NCBI GenBank assembly: GCA_035315065.1
Contig: DATFYM010000120.1
Coordinates: 1-21,869 of the forward strand
Reading direction: 5' to 3'
Origin: DATFYM01 sp035315065
GTDB taxonomy: Bacteria; Acidobacteriota; Terriglobia; UBA7540
Length of the DNA stretch: 21,869 nucleotides
The notes beneath the pieces were generated by a model. It was not told the DNA's origin, ran no database searches, and saw only the letters and a list, made by a program, of their open reading frames with translations. A program made the translations under genes and the position numbers. This document shows positions 8,664 through 15,434 of the stretch, piece after piece (positions within the stretch are counted from its first letter, which is position 1; every line of letters begins with the position of its first letter).

Positions 8664-8826
8664 CTCAGAAGTTGTGAAGAATTGAACACAGAGGCACGGA
8701 GACACAGAGAAGAGAAAGAGAATCACACGAAGATGTCGTTGGTTTTCCCGACGTTTCCCATTTTTCTCTGTGCCTCTGTGTCTCTGTGTTGGAACTTCCT
8801 TCGCAATCACTTCACACCTTCTCAGC
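8664..8826 (-). repeat. CACAGAG palindromic element, copy B, between two permease genes
   Basis: This is an inverted copy of the element at 7254-7415; about 61 of the first 65 bases agree when read on the minus strand. It fills the whole gap between the two permease genes. Its outer end CTCAGC overlaps the TGA stop of the upstream gene (8822-8824), and its other end (CTCAGAAG from 8664) supplies the GAG of the downstream gene's ribosome site. Transcribed, it would fold into a long imperfect hairpin within the operon mRNA. Confidence 0.78.
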
Positions 8827-9955
8827 CAAGTTTCTTCTTGAAAGCGCGCGTGGCCAAAAGGGTCAGCGCCAGGGCGAACACGGCCAGCGCCCCCAGGTCA
8901 TTGGTGAGAAACACCGCCGGCGAGCCTTTCAGGAAGACGCTCCGCATAATCGATACAAAATAGCGCGCCGGAATCAAGCGCGTAACAAACTGGATAACGG
9001 TCGGCATCTGATCGATGGGAAAGAGGAAACCGGAGAGCAGGAACGCCGGGAGGAAGGTGGCGATCAGCGCGGCTTGGCTGGCCGCGAGTTGGCTCTTGGC
9101 AACCACCGAGATGAAGTATCCCAGCGAAAGCACCACCATCAAGAAGAGAGCGGAGCTGCCGAAGAACACCGACCACTTTCCGCGAAAGGGCACGTGGAAC
9201 CAGCCCACTCCGAGTGCGGCGCAGAGCCCGGTATCGACCATGCCGATCACCACATAGGGCGCCAGCTTGCCGAGCATGATTTCGAGCGGCGTCACCGGAG
9301 TGGAAATGAGCTGTTCCATGGTGCCGCGTTCCCACTCGCGTGCAATCGTCAACGCGGTGAGAAAGCTTCCGACTACGGACATAACAATGGCCACCACGCC
9401 CGGCACGATGCTCGCTACGCTCTCCAAGTCTTCGTTGAACCAGGTGCGGGCGTCGACGCTGAGCGGCGGCTGGCCTCCGGTCTGGCCCCTCAGCCTAAAC
9501 CAGTCCAACTGCACCTGGGCCGAATAGGTCTGGATCACCGCCTGGCTGTAGTTCAGGGCCAGCGTCGCGCTGTTGGCGTCAGATCCGTCCACCAATGCCT
9601 GGACATGGACGGGGCCACCATCCTGCAGCTTCAGGGAGAAATCGGGTGGGATCACCACCCCCAGTTGGCAGCTTCCGTCATCGATGGCGCGGATCAAGGC
9701 CGGGTAGTTGTCCACCGCCCGGACCAGATCGAAGTAGTCGGAAGCTTGAAAGTGCTTCAGCAGATCCTGGCTGGGCTGGCTTCCCTCGCGATCGAACACG
9801 TAGACAGGGACGTGTTTCACGTCCAGGCTGATGGCATATCCAAAGGTGAGGATCAGGATCACCGGCATGGCGACCACGATCAGCAGGCTGCGCGAGTCAC
9901 GCCGAATCTGGATAATCTCCTTGCGCGTCATTGCTGCCACACGATACCAGCGCAT
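8822..9955 (-). CDS. ABC-2 type exporter permease, YbhS-like
   Basis: A 377-residue membrane subunit, the same length I recall for E. coli YbhS. It has an N-terminal membrane segment (about 23-43), a periplasmic domain (about 44-178) and five further segments (about 181-205, 231-251, 262-286, 292-314, 352-370). The family motif REWERGTMEQLISTP (206-220) follows segment 2. It starts 6 bases after the stop of the upstream ATPase gene, with AAGGAG in that gene's last codons acting as ribosome site; M9 is a possible alternative start. It probably forms a heterodimer with the YbhR-like permease, driven by the two ATPases. The stop codon lies inside the end of the palindromic repeat that follows. 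Confidence 0.9.
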   Translation of the reverse strand: MRWYRVAAMTRKEIIQIRRDSRSLLIVVAMPVILILTFGYAISLDVKHVPVYVFDREGSQPSQDLLKHFQASDYFDLVRAVDNYPALIRAIDDGSCQLGVVIPPDFSLKLQDGGPVHVQALVDGSDANSATLALNYSQAVIQTYSAQVQLDWFRLRGQTGGQPPLSVDARTWFNEDLESVASIVPGVVAIVMSVVGSFLTALTIAREWERGTMEQLISTPVTPLEIMLGKLAPYVVIGMVDTGLCAALGVGWFHVPFRGKWSVFFGSSALFLMVVLSLGYFISVVAKSQLAASQAALIATFLPAFLLSGFLFPIDQMPTVIQFVTRLIPARYFVSIMRSVFLKGSPAVFLTNDLGALAVFALALTLLATRAFKKKLG

Positions 9956-9961
9956 GATGGG

Positions 9962-10969
9962 TCATTGCTCCTTCGCCGTCACTTCGCTTCCTCCATTGCC
10001 GGCGTTGCCGGTGGTGCCCGTGGTAAGAGACACGAAGACGTCTTCGAGGCTCGGGCGGATCGGCTCGATTCGTTTCACGATGATCCCGCGCTGACCGAGG
10101 TAGGCGGCCAACGTGGCCACGGCAGCGGCGGCGTCCGGCACCACCAGGTGGAGGGCATTGCCAAACACGGCCGCGTCCATCACCCCGGGAGCTTTCTGCA
10201 AGGCCTCGAGCGCCGGCCCCAGCGGCTCGCACTCCGCCAGCAACAGCTCGCCCTTCATGTAGCGTTGCTTCAGTTCCGTGGGTGTGCCGGAGGCGACGAC
10301 CCGCCCCCGGTAGATCAACACCAGGCGGTTGCAGTACTCGGCCTCGTCCATGTAGTGGGTGGTGACGAACACGGTGACGCCCTCAGAGGCCATCTCCTGA
10401 ATCAATTCCCAAAAATTGCGCCGCGAGATGGGGTCCACGCCGGAGGTGGGTTCGTCGAGGAAGATAATTCGCGGTTGATGCAGGACCGCACAGCCCAGCG
10501 CCAGCCGTTGCTTCCAGCCGACGGGCAGCGAGGCGGTGAGTGCGGATTCCCGGCCTTTCAGGTTCGCCATGGTCAGGGCCCAATCGATGCGCTGGGGGAG
10601 CACGGCGGCGGCGACGCCGTACATGCCGGCAAAAAAGCGAAGGTTCTCAATCACGCGCAGGTCGTTGTAGAGCGAGAAGCGCTGCGACATATAGCCGATT
10701 CGCTGGCGCACCAGTTCCGCCTGGCGGGCGACGTCGTATCCCGCCACCGTGGCGTGGCCCGAAGTCGGTCTGAGGAGGCCGCACAGCATCCGAATAGTGG
10801 TGGATTTGCCGGCGCCGTTTGGACCCAGAAAGCCGAAGATCTCACCGCGACGCGCTTCCAGGCTGATGTGATCCACAGCGGTGAAATCGCCGAAGCGCTT
10901 GACCAAATCCTCCACGACTACCGATCGGTCGCCGTTGTTCACGTCAATCCCCGTCGCTCCGGTCCCCAT
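9962..10969 (-). CDS. ABC transporter ATPase, equivalent to the C-terminal half of YbhF
   Basis: A 335-residue ATP-binding subunit. Walker A is GPNGAGKST (49-57), Walker B LDEPTSGVD (from 171; D172/E173), and the switch histidine H205 is in TTHYMDEAE. The ABC signature is unusual, LPVGWKQRL (148-156) in place of LSGGQ, as I recall for the second half of E. coli YbhF (LPLGFKQRL). The C-terminal part (about 230-335) has the DrrA/CcmA-type accessory sequence. I chose the ATG at 10969 because GAGG lies 9 bases upstream; the frame also opens with a TTG at 10996. Either way it overlaps the end of the preceding ATPase gene (26 bases with the ATG), which implies translational coupling. It should pair with that ATPase to drive the two permeases. 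Confidence 0.9.
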   Translation of the reverse strand: MGTGATGIDVNNGDRSVVVEDLVKRFGDFTAVDHISLEARRGEIFGFLGPNGAGKSTTIRMLCGLLRPTSGHATVAGYDVARQAELVRQRIGYMSQRFSLYNDLRVIENLRFFAGMYGVAAAVLPQRIDWALTMANLKGRESALTASLPVGWKQRLALGCAVLHQPRIIFLDEPTSGVDPISRRNFWELIQEMASEGVTVFVTTHYMDEAEYCNRLVLIYRGRVVASGTPTELKQRYMKGELLLAECEPLGPALEALQKAPGVMDAAVFGNALHLVVPDAAAAVATLAAYLGQRGIIVKRIEPIRPSLEDVFVSLTTGTTGNAGNGGSEVTAKEQ

Positions 10970-11903
10970 TGCTTCGGCCCTCGACCGCAGCCACAAAGAG
11001 GTCTTCGATGCTTGGCGTCACTTGCTCGACCTCGTGGAACGAGACTCCGGCCTCTGTCAAAAGCCGCTTCAACTCGGGCACTCGGCGCGCGGCATCGTCC
11101 ACCACCAGGTGCATACCATCGCCAACCAGGACCGCGCTGGAAACCCCCGCCGCACGTTCGAGCACTTCGGGCAAGCGGCGCGGCTCAGACGAGCTCACCG
11201 CCAGTACGGCTCCCGGCATGTGCTTCTTCAGCGCCGCCGGAATGTCGCAAAGCAGCAGGCGGCCTTGATGCAGCAGACCTACACGATGGCAGCGCTCGGC
11301 CTCATCGAGGTAAGCGGTGGAAGTCAGGATGGCTACGCCCTCACTCGACAGCAAATAGAGAATCTGCCAAAACTCGCGGCGCGACACCGGATCGACACCG
11401 TTGGTGGGTTCGTCGAGCAGCAGGACCTGTGGGGTGTGGATCAGCGCGCAGACCAGTCCTAGTTTCTGTTTCATCCCTCCGGAAAGCTTGCCGGCGATGC
11501 GCTGCCGGAACTGGCCCATGCCCGCAGCGTCAAGCAGGCGCGAGGCGCGCTCCTCGCGCTGCAGGTGTGGCACGTGGAATACGTCGGCGTAGAAACGGAT
11601 ATTCTCATCCACCGTCAAGTCTTCGTAGAGGCCGAAGCGCTGGGACATGTAACTGAGCCTATTCTTCGCTTCCTCAGGGTCGCGCCTGATGTCGCAACCA
11701 GCCACCGTGGCCGTGCCTTGGTCGGGATCGAGCACACCAGCCAACATCCGCAGGGTGGTTGTTTTGCCGGCTCCGTCGGGCCCGACCAGGCCGAAGATCT
11801 CGCCCGGCTTCACGTCGAAGCTGAGATCGTCCACGGCCCGGACGCCGGCAAACGATTTGCCCAGTCCGGAAACAGAAAGCGCTGTGGCGTCAGGTTCGTT
11901 CAG
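10944..11903 (-). CDS. ABC transporter ATPase, equivalent to the N-terminal half of YbhF; probable CTG start
   Basis: An ATP-binding subunit of about 319 residues. Walker A is GPDGAGKTT (41-49), the signature LSGGMKQKL (140-148), and Walker B LLLDEPTNGVD (D164/E165). The switch position reads TSTAYLDEAE, with A197 where active ABC ATPases carry His. The first in-frame GTG (11834) would cut off the first strand of the domain. Upstream of it the frame is open back to 11913 and encodes expected family sequence (LSVSGLGKSFAGVRAV), but contains no ATG, GTG or TTG. The CTG at 11903-11901 overlaps the adaptor gene's stop as CTGA, with GAGG 7 bases before it, and is the best start. The gene overlaps the next ATPase gene. 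Together they look like YbhF split in two. Confidence 0.88.
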   Translation of the reverse strand: MNEPDATALSVSGLGKSFAGVRAVDDLSFDVKPGEIFGLVGPDGAGKTTTLRMLAGVLDPDQGTATVAGCDIRRDPEEAKNRLSYMSQRFGLYEDLTVDENIRFYADVFHVPHLQREERASRLLDAAGMGQFRQRIAGKLSGGMKQKLGLVCALIHTPQVLLLDEPTNGVDPVSRREFWQILYLLSSEGVAILTSTAYLDEAERCHRVGLLHQGRLLLCDIPAALKKHMPGAVLAVSSSEPRRLPEVLERAAGVSSAVLVGDGMHLVVDDAARRVPELKRLLTEAGVSFHEVEQVTPSIEDLFVAAVEGRSNGDRSDGD

Positions 11904-12892
11904 GGCTGCGCCTCAATCACCGCGTCCGCCGGCATGCCGGGCTTCAGCTCGCGGTCGGGATTCGAGACATCGATCTTGATCCGATAGACCAATGTCACAC
12001 GCTCTTTGTAGGTCTCCACGCTCTTGGGCGTGAACTCGGCCTCGGAAGAAATGAAGGAAATCCGGCCTTGATAAGTCTTATTGGGGAAGGTGTCAGTGCG
12101 CAGCGTAGCGGCTTGCCCCCAGTGGATTCGCCCCAGGTCGGTCTCGCTGACGTAGCCGCGCAGCCAGACGTTATCGACATCCGCAAGAGTCACCACCGGA
12201 GTGCCGGGAGACATGACCTCGCCGAGTTCGGCCTGCCGCACCAGAATCACTCCGGATTGCGGCGCGCGCAGTACGGTGTAGCCCAGCCTGATGCGCGACA
12301 TCTGGAGGTTCTGTTCCGCCAGGCGAAGGTTGGCGCGATTGATGGCGATTTCTTCCTTGCGTGTGCCTTCAAGAGCTTCGTTGTACGCCTGCTGGGCCCG
12401 CTCGTAGGTAGCCTGGGCGCGCTTCAGGGCCGTCGCCGCGAGGTCACGCGTTTCTGCCGAGACTTCATCCTTTTCGAAAAGAGCCTGGTCGCGCTTGAGG
12501 TCCACTTGCTTCTGCTCCAGGTCCGCCTTCGCGTCGATCACGGATTGCAGTGCGGCCTTAACTTCTTGCTCGCGGGTGCCGGCCAGCGACAAGGTCAGCT
12601 CGGCGTCGCGAGTGTGGATGGCAGCGTCATCCATGGTGACCTGCTGCCGATAGTCGTCGCTGTCAAGACGGGCAATAATGGCTCCCGTTTTCAGCCATTG
12701 CCCCTCTTCCACCGGGAGAGCCACGATGCGGCCTGGCACCTTGAAGCTCAACACGCTTTCGTGCGCCTCGATGTTGCCCGAAACCCTCAGCGTGTTATCA
12801 GTCGCCTGCCTGCGTGCGTAGCGGGGATAGAAATAGAGCGCTGCCGCCGCGGCCGCGGCGAGAACCAGCAGAATCACAATGGCTTTCTTCAT
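11900..12892 (-). CDS. HlyD/YbhG-like periplasmic adaptor (membrane fusion protein)
   Basis: A 330-residue adaptor linking the inner-membrane ABC exporter to the outer-membrane channel; E. coli YbhG is nearly the same length as I recall. An uncleaved N-terminal anchor (about 4-21, alanine-rich) is followed by the first half of the biotinyl-lipoyl-like domain (about 35-78, with VPGRI and VEEGQWLKTG), a long alpha-helical hairpin (about 82-200), the second lipoyl half (about 203-236, LRAPQSGVI) and a beta-barrel domain (about 240-328, ending near KPGMPADAVIEA). The stop codon overlaps the proposed CTG start of the next gene. A 120-base gap filled by a palindromic repeat separates it from the TolC-like gene. 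The ribosome site (AGGGG about 10 bases upstream) is weak. Confidence 0.93.
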   Translation of the reverse strand: MKKAIVILLVLAAAAAAALYFYPRYARRQATDNTLRVSGNIEAHESVLSFKVPGRIVALPVEEGQWLKTGAIIARLDSDDYRQQVTMDDAAIHTRDAELTLSLAGTREQEVKAALQSVIDAKADLEQKQVDLKRDQALFEKDEVSAETRDLAATALKRAQATYERAQQAYNEALEGTRKEEIAINRANLRLAEQNLQMSRIRLGYTVLRAPQSGVILVRQAELGEVMSPGTPVVTLADVDNVWLRGYVSETDLGRIHWGQAATLRTDTFPNKTYQGRISFISSEAEFTPKSVETYKERVTLVYRIKIDVSNPDRELKPGMPADAVIEAQP

Positions 12893-12905
12893 AGGTCATA
12901 CCCCT

Positions 12906-13002
12906 GCATATAGGTAGACGGCATACGGTAGACGGCATACGTCAGCCGTGATAGCTTTTCACAGCCCGTACGCCGTCCACAATCTGCCGTCTACCCATAT
13001 GC
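12906..13002. repeat. Palindromic element with TAGACGG/CATACGG heptads between tolC-like and hlyD-like genes
   Basis: Bases 12906-12923 and 12985-13002 are inverted copies over 18 bp with one mismatch. The left arm contains alternating 7-base units TAGACGG, CATACGG, TAGACGG, CATACGT (12913-12940). The element fills nearly all of the 120-base gap between two genes that should be cotranscribed, so it would form a hairpin in the operon mRNA. It has no coding capacity. Confidence 0.72.
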
Positions 13003-13012
13003 CCTGCCATTC

Positions 13013-14356
13013 TCATTGAACTCCGAGGTAGTGCTCATAGGTCTTCTCGGTGTCGCCCAGCGCCCGCGCCAGAGCGGACTTGGCGTCGACGTGGCGCGTC
13101 AACGCCGTAATGTAATTCTGCTGCGCTCGAGCTACGGCATCTTGCGCGGTAATCACTTCGAGGTTGTCGGTAACGCCTTGCTGGAAGCGGTCGCGCGCCA
13201 GCGTCAGTTCAGTTTGAGCGAGATCGAGCCCTTGCTTGGCCACCGCCACTTCGCCGGCCGCCGAGTCGAGGTCGAGCAGCGCACTGCGAAGGTCCTGCTC
13301 GACTCCCAGACGCAGGTCCGCCATTTGATCGTCAACGCGCCGGACCCGACTCTCAATCTCTTTAGCTTCCCCCTGGCGGTCGCGATCGAAGAGATCGATG
13401 GTCATCGACACTTCTGCGGCGCCGGTGAAGGGAAAGTTGCCGAAGTTGCGCCCGATGGGACCGTAGTTCGCGTCCACGCTGAAGCGCGGCAGGTAACGCG
13501 CGTGATTCGCCTTCTGCTGCTCCACCAAAGCTTGGCGCTGGCTGACAAGAGAGAGATAGTCGGAGCGATGCGCCAAGGCGGAGTCCAACAACGCGCCGGC
13601 ATCCGGCGATTGGAGCAGGTCAAACCGGAGAGGCTCCGCCAGTTCGAGCGGCGTGCCTGGACTCAGACCGATAGTGCGCGCCAGGACCAGCAGCGCTTGC
13701 TTCGCGTTGTTCCTGGCCTCGAGCAGGCTCTGCTGATCGGTTGCCAATTGCACTTGGGCGCGCAACACGTCCACACCCGTGGCCTTGCCATTATCGTGCC
13801 GGTCTTTAGCGAGCTTGTAGAGTGCCTCGGAGTCGGTGGTCCGCGACTCGGCTGCCTCAACCAGCGCCGCCGCCGATTGCGCGCTCAAATAGAGATTCGC
13901 AATCTGCCGAATGACGGAGTCACGGGCGTCCTGATAGTCGTTGCGGGTGGATTGCTCCTGCTTATCGCTCGCCTTCCAAGCATGATAGCTCCGAAGATCG
14001 AGCAGAGGCTGGTCAAGATAGACTTTCGCTGCGTAGGTTGCGAAGGGTCCAACCACGGTTGGATAGCCAGGAATGGGGACGGTGATCCCCATCGCTTGCA
14101 GGTTGAGACTTTGCAGAATGACGGGCGTCTCTGCATAAGACCGGGGCATAAGGCTGGCCCGCTGCCGCTCTCGCGTTCCTTCCGCTTCTTCCACTCGCGC
14201 CCGCGCCACCAGGACGCCCAGGTTTCTCTGCAAGCCTTTCTGGATCGCTTCCGCGAGAGTCAAGCGGTACGGCGTCTGGCAGTGGGCCGCCTGGGCAAAG
14301 CCCACTGCGAGCACCGCCACCATGACAACACCGCTGGGCCAGAACTTCCCGTGCAT
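13013..14356 (-). CDS. TolC-family outer-membrane efflux protein
   Basis: A 447-residue outer-membrane channel subunit of a tripartite exporter. It has a signal peptide (charged start, hydrophobic about 9-20, AQA near 21-23), then two repeats of the OEP domain: LTLAEAIQKGLQRN at about 33-46, and long helical regions rich in A, Q, L and R, with the second-half strand near LPRFSVDANYG and the conserved pattern RDRFQQGVTDNLEVITAQ close to the C terminus. A good ribosome site (AAGGAG, complement of 14363-14368) lies 6 bases before the ATG. It sits between the TetR gene and the adaptor gene. The E. coli ybh locus has no such gene and must borrow TolC, so this cluster appears self-sufficient. Confidence 0.93.
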   Translation of the reverse strand: MHGKFWPSGVVMVAVLAVGFAQAAHCQTPYRLTLAEAIQKGLQRNLGVLVARARVEEAEGTRERQRASLMPRSYAETPVILQSLNLQAMGITVPIPGYPTVVGPFATYAAKVYLDQPLLDLRSYHAWKASDKQEQSTRNDYQDARDSVIRQIANLYLSAQSAAALVEAAESRTTDSEALYKLAKDRHDNGKATGVDVLRAQVQLATDQQSLLEARNNAKQALLVLARTIGLSPGTPLELAEPLRFDLLQSPDAGALLDSALAHRSDYLSLVSQRQALVEQQKANHARYLPRFSVDANYGPIGRNFGNFPFTGAAEVSMTIDLFDRDRQGEAKEIESRVRRVDDQMADLRLGVEQDLRSALLDLDSAAGEVAVAKQGLDLAQTELTLARDRFQQGVTDNLEVITAQDAVARAQQNYITALTRHVDAKSALARALGDTEKTYEHYLGVQ

Positions 14357-14373
14357 ACCTCACTCCTTCAAGG

Positions 14374-14481
14374 CGAAGAATTGACGATTTACGATTTACG
14401 ATTGACGATTGGAAGACCCGACATCTTGCATCTTCTCTTCCAATCGTCAATCGTCAATCTGCAATCGCCAATTCCCCTTCG
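14374..14481. repeat. Palindromic element with TTGACGA/TTTACGA heptads between tetR and tolC-like genes
   Basis: The left arm begins CGAAGAATTG (14374-14383), the same motif as at 7181-7190, and holds TTGACGA, TTTACGA, TTTACGA, TTGACGA in exact 7-base register (14381-14408), then TTGGAAGA. The right arm (TCTTCCAA at 14436-14443, then CAATCGT-type units to about 14481) is its inverted, imperfect copy around a core of about 19 bases. It fills most of the 164-base gap. Confidence 0.75.
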
Positions 14482-14520
14482 GCGTTCGCGCTTCGCTCGC
14501 CCACTGTACGAGCAGCGACC

Positions 14521-15213
14521 TCAATCCGGCCACGCGCCGTGTCGCCCGTTCCGGCTCCGCTTCGGACGCTCCTCGATGCCCGACCAAAAGACCGTGAAGA
14601 TGTCGCCAAACCAGGCAGCGAGCGGCTGCGAAGGATAAATCGACCACACCCACAAGGTGCCGAAGAAAGCTTGCTGGAACGCACGTGCCAGTTCCATGGG
14701 TTGGAGGTCGGCGCGAACCTCCCCGCGTCGTTGCCCCGTCTCGAAAATGCCCGCCAGCAAGCGTCGGGCCCGCTCCAACTTCTGACCGATGCCTTCTCGC
14801 ACGGCGTCGTTCGTAACCATCGCCTGAAGCATGCTCCGGACCAAGGCGGGGCTCCGACCCGGCTCCTCCGCCAGAGCCCGAGCCGCCCCACGGAGGAGTT
14901 GCCGGATCGACAGGTCCCGGCTGTCGACGCGATTGGCGAATGTCTCCAACTTGGTCAACTGCAGCTCACCCAGAGCCTCGAAGATATGCTCCTTGGTAGG
15001 GAAGTAGTTGAAAAACGTCCCTTTGCCGACATCCGCGGCCTCGGTGATGTCCTCCACCGCCGTGGCCAGGAAGCCGCGCTCGGCGAACAGCTTAAGTGCC
15101 GCACGAAAGATCCTCTCGCGGGTCTGGGTGCGACGCCGCTCACGACGGTTGGGCGGCTCCTGAGATCCGGGCTGACACGTTGACTGATTCTTAACTTTGC
15201 GAGCTGCCATCAT
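14521..15213 (-). CDS. TetR-family transcriptional regulator of the efflux operon
   Basis: A 230-residue repressor-type protein. After a basic, disordered start (1-32), an N-terminal TetR DNA-binding domain covers about 33-80, with the recognition helix in ADVGKGTFFNYFPTKEHIF. The C-terminal ligand and dimer region is all-helical and not recognisable in detail; it carries a W-rich stretch (FFGTLWVW) typical of some YbiH/CecR- and AcrR-like proteins. It is the first gene of the minus-strand exporter cluster, the position CecR holds relative to ybhGFSR in E. coli, and so is the likely local repressor. GAGG lies 2 bases before the first ATG and 5 before the second, so translation may start at the second (15210). 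An inverted repeat at 15219-15262 adjoins the start. Confidence 0.9.
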   Translation of the reverse strand: MMAARKVKNQSTCQPGSQEPPNRRERRRTQTRERIFRAALKLFAERGFLATAVEDITEAADVGKGTFFNYFPTKEHIFEALGELQLTKLETFANRVDSRDLSIRQLLRGAARALAEEPGRSPALVRSMLQAMVTNDAVREGIGQKLERARRLLAGIFETGQRRGEVRADLQPMELARAFQQAFFGTLWVWSIYPSQPLAAWFGDIFTVFWSGIEERPKRSRNGRHGAWPD

Positions 15214-15218
15214 TGCCT

Positions 15219-15262
15219 CATAATCTGACCTGGATTCATAGATGACTGCGGGTCACATTATG
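15219..15262. promoter_or_regulatory. Candidate operator: 12-bp inverted repeat upstream of tetR
   Basis: CATAATCTGACC (15219-15230) and GGTCACATTATG (15251-15262) are inverted copies with one mismatch in 12, separated by 20 bases and beginning 5 bases before the TetR start codon. TetR-family proteins commonly autoregulate through palindromes placed this way. The half-site CATAAT also resembles a -10 box. The site lies between divergent genes and might also affect the deacylase gene 172 bases away. The spacer is longer than in a typical single TetR operator. Confidence 0.5.
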
Positions 15263-15434
15263 GGTTCAGCTAAAATGATGTGGTCGCTCAGGCCTCGTGG
15301 CCGCCCGAACTGGGCACTTTCCAGGGGCGCCCTGCGTGTGACGATCATCACTGCAAGTTTGCGGCTCTGGAGCCAGACTATGCCGGTGAGATACTGCATC
15401 GCGGACCGGAAAATCTAGCATTGAGGAGGTTATT

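Noticed and set aside
9962..10996. Start of the second ATPase at the TTG 10996
   Set aside because: It would overlap the preceding gene by 53 bases without a convincing ribosome site; the ATG at 10969 has GAGG upstream and a 26-base overlap.
8786..11656. A 956-residue open frame on the plus strand across the exporter genes
   Set aside because: It is the antisense shadow of the GC-rich permease and ATPase genes, has no recognisable domain, and begins inside the repeat element; the minus-strand frames have full family motifs.
13013..14356. Lipoprotein signal in the TolC-like protein (Cys near residue 26)
   Set aside because: The residues before the Cys (Ala-Ala-His) do not fit a lipobox, which needs Gly, Ala or Ser at -1 and Leu-like at -3; an ordinary signal peptide is more likely.
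13016..14638. A 540-residue plus-strand open frame
   Set aside because: Antisense to the TolC-like gene, which has a signal peptide, a good ribosome site and family motifs; this frame runs through the repeat arms and has no recognisable features.
15263..15434. A defined promoter for the deacylase gene
   Set aside because: No pair of -35 and -10 boxes with proper spacing stood out above background, so none is annotated.
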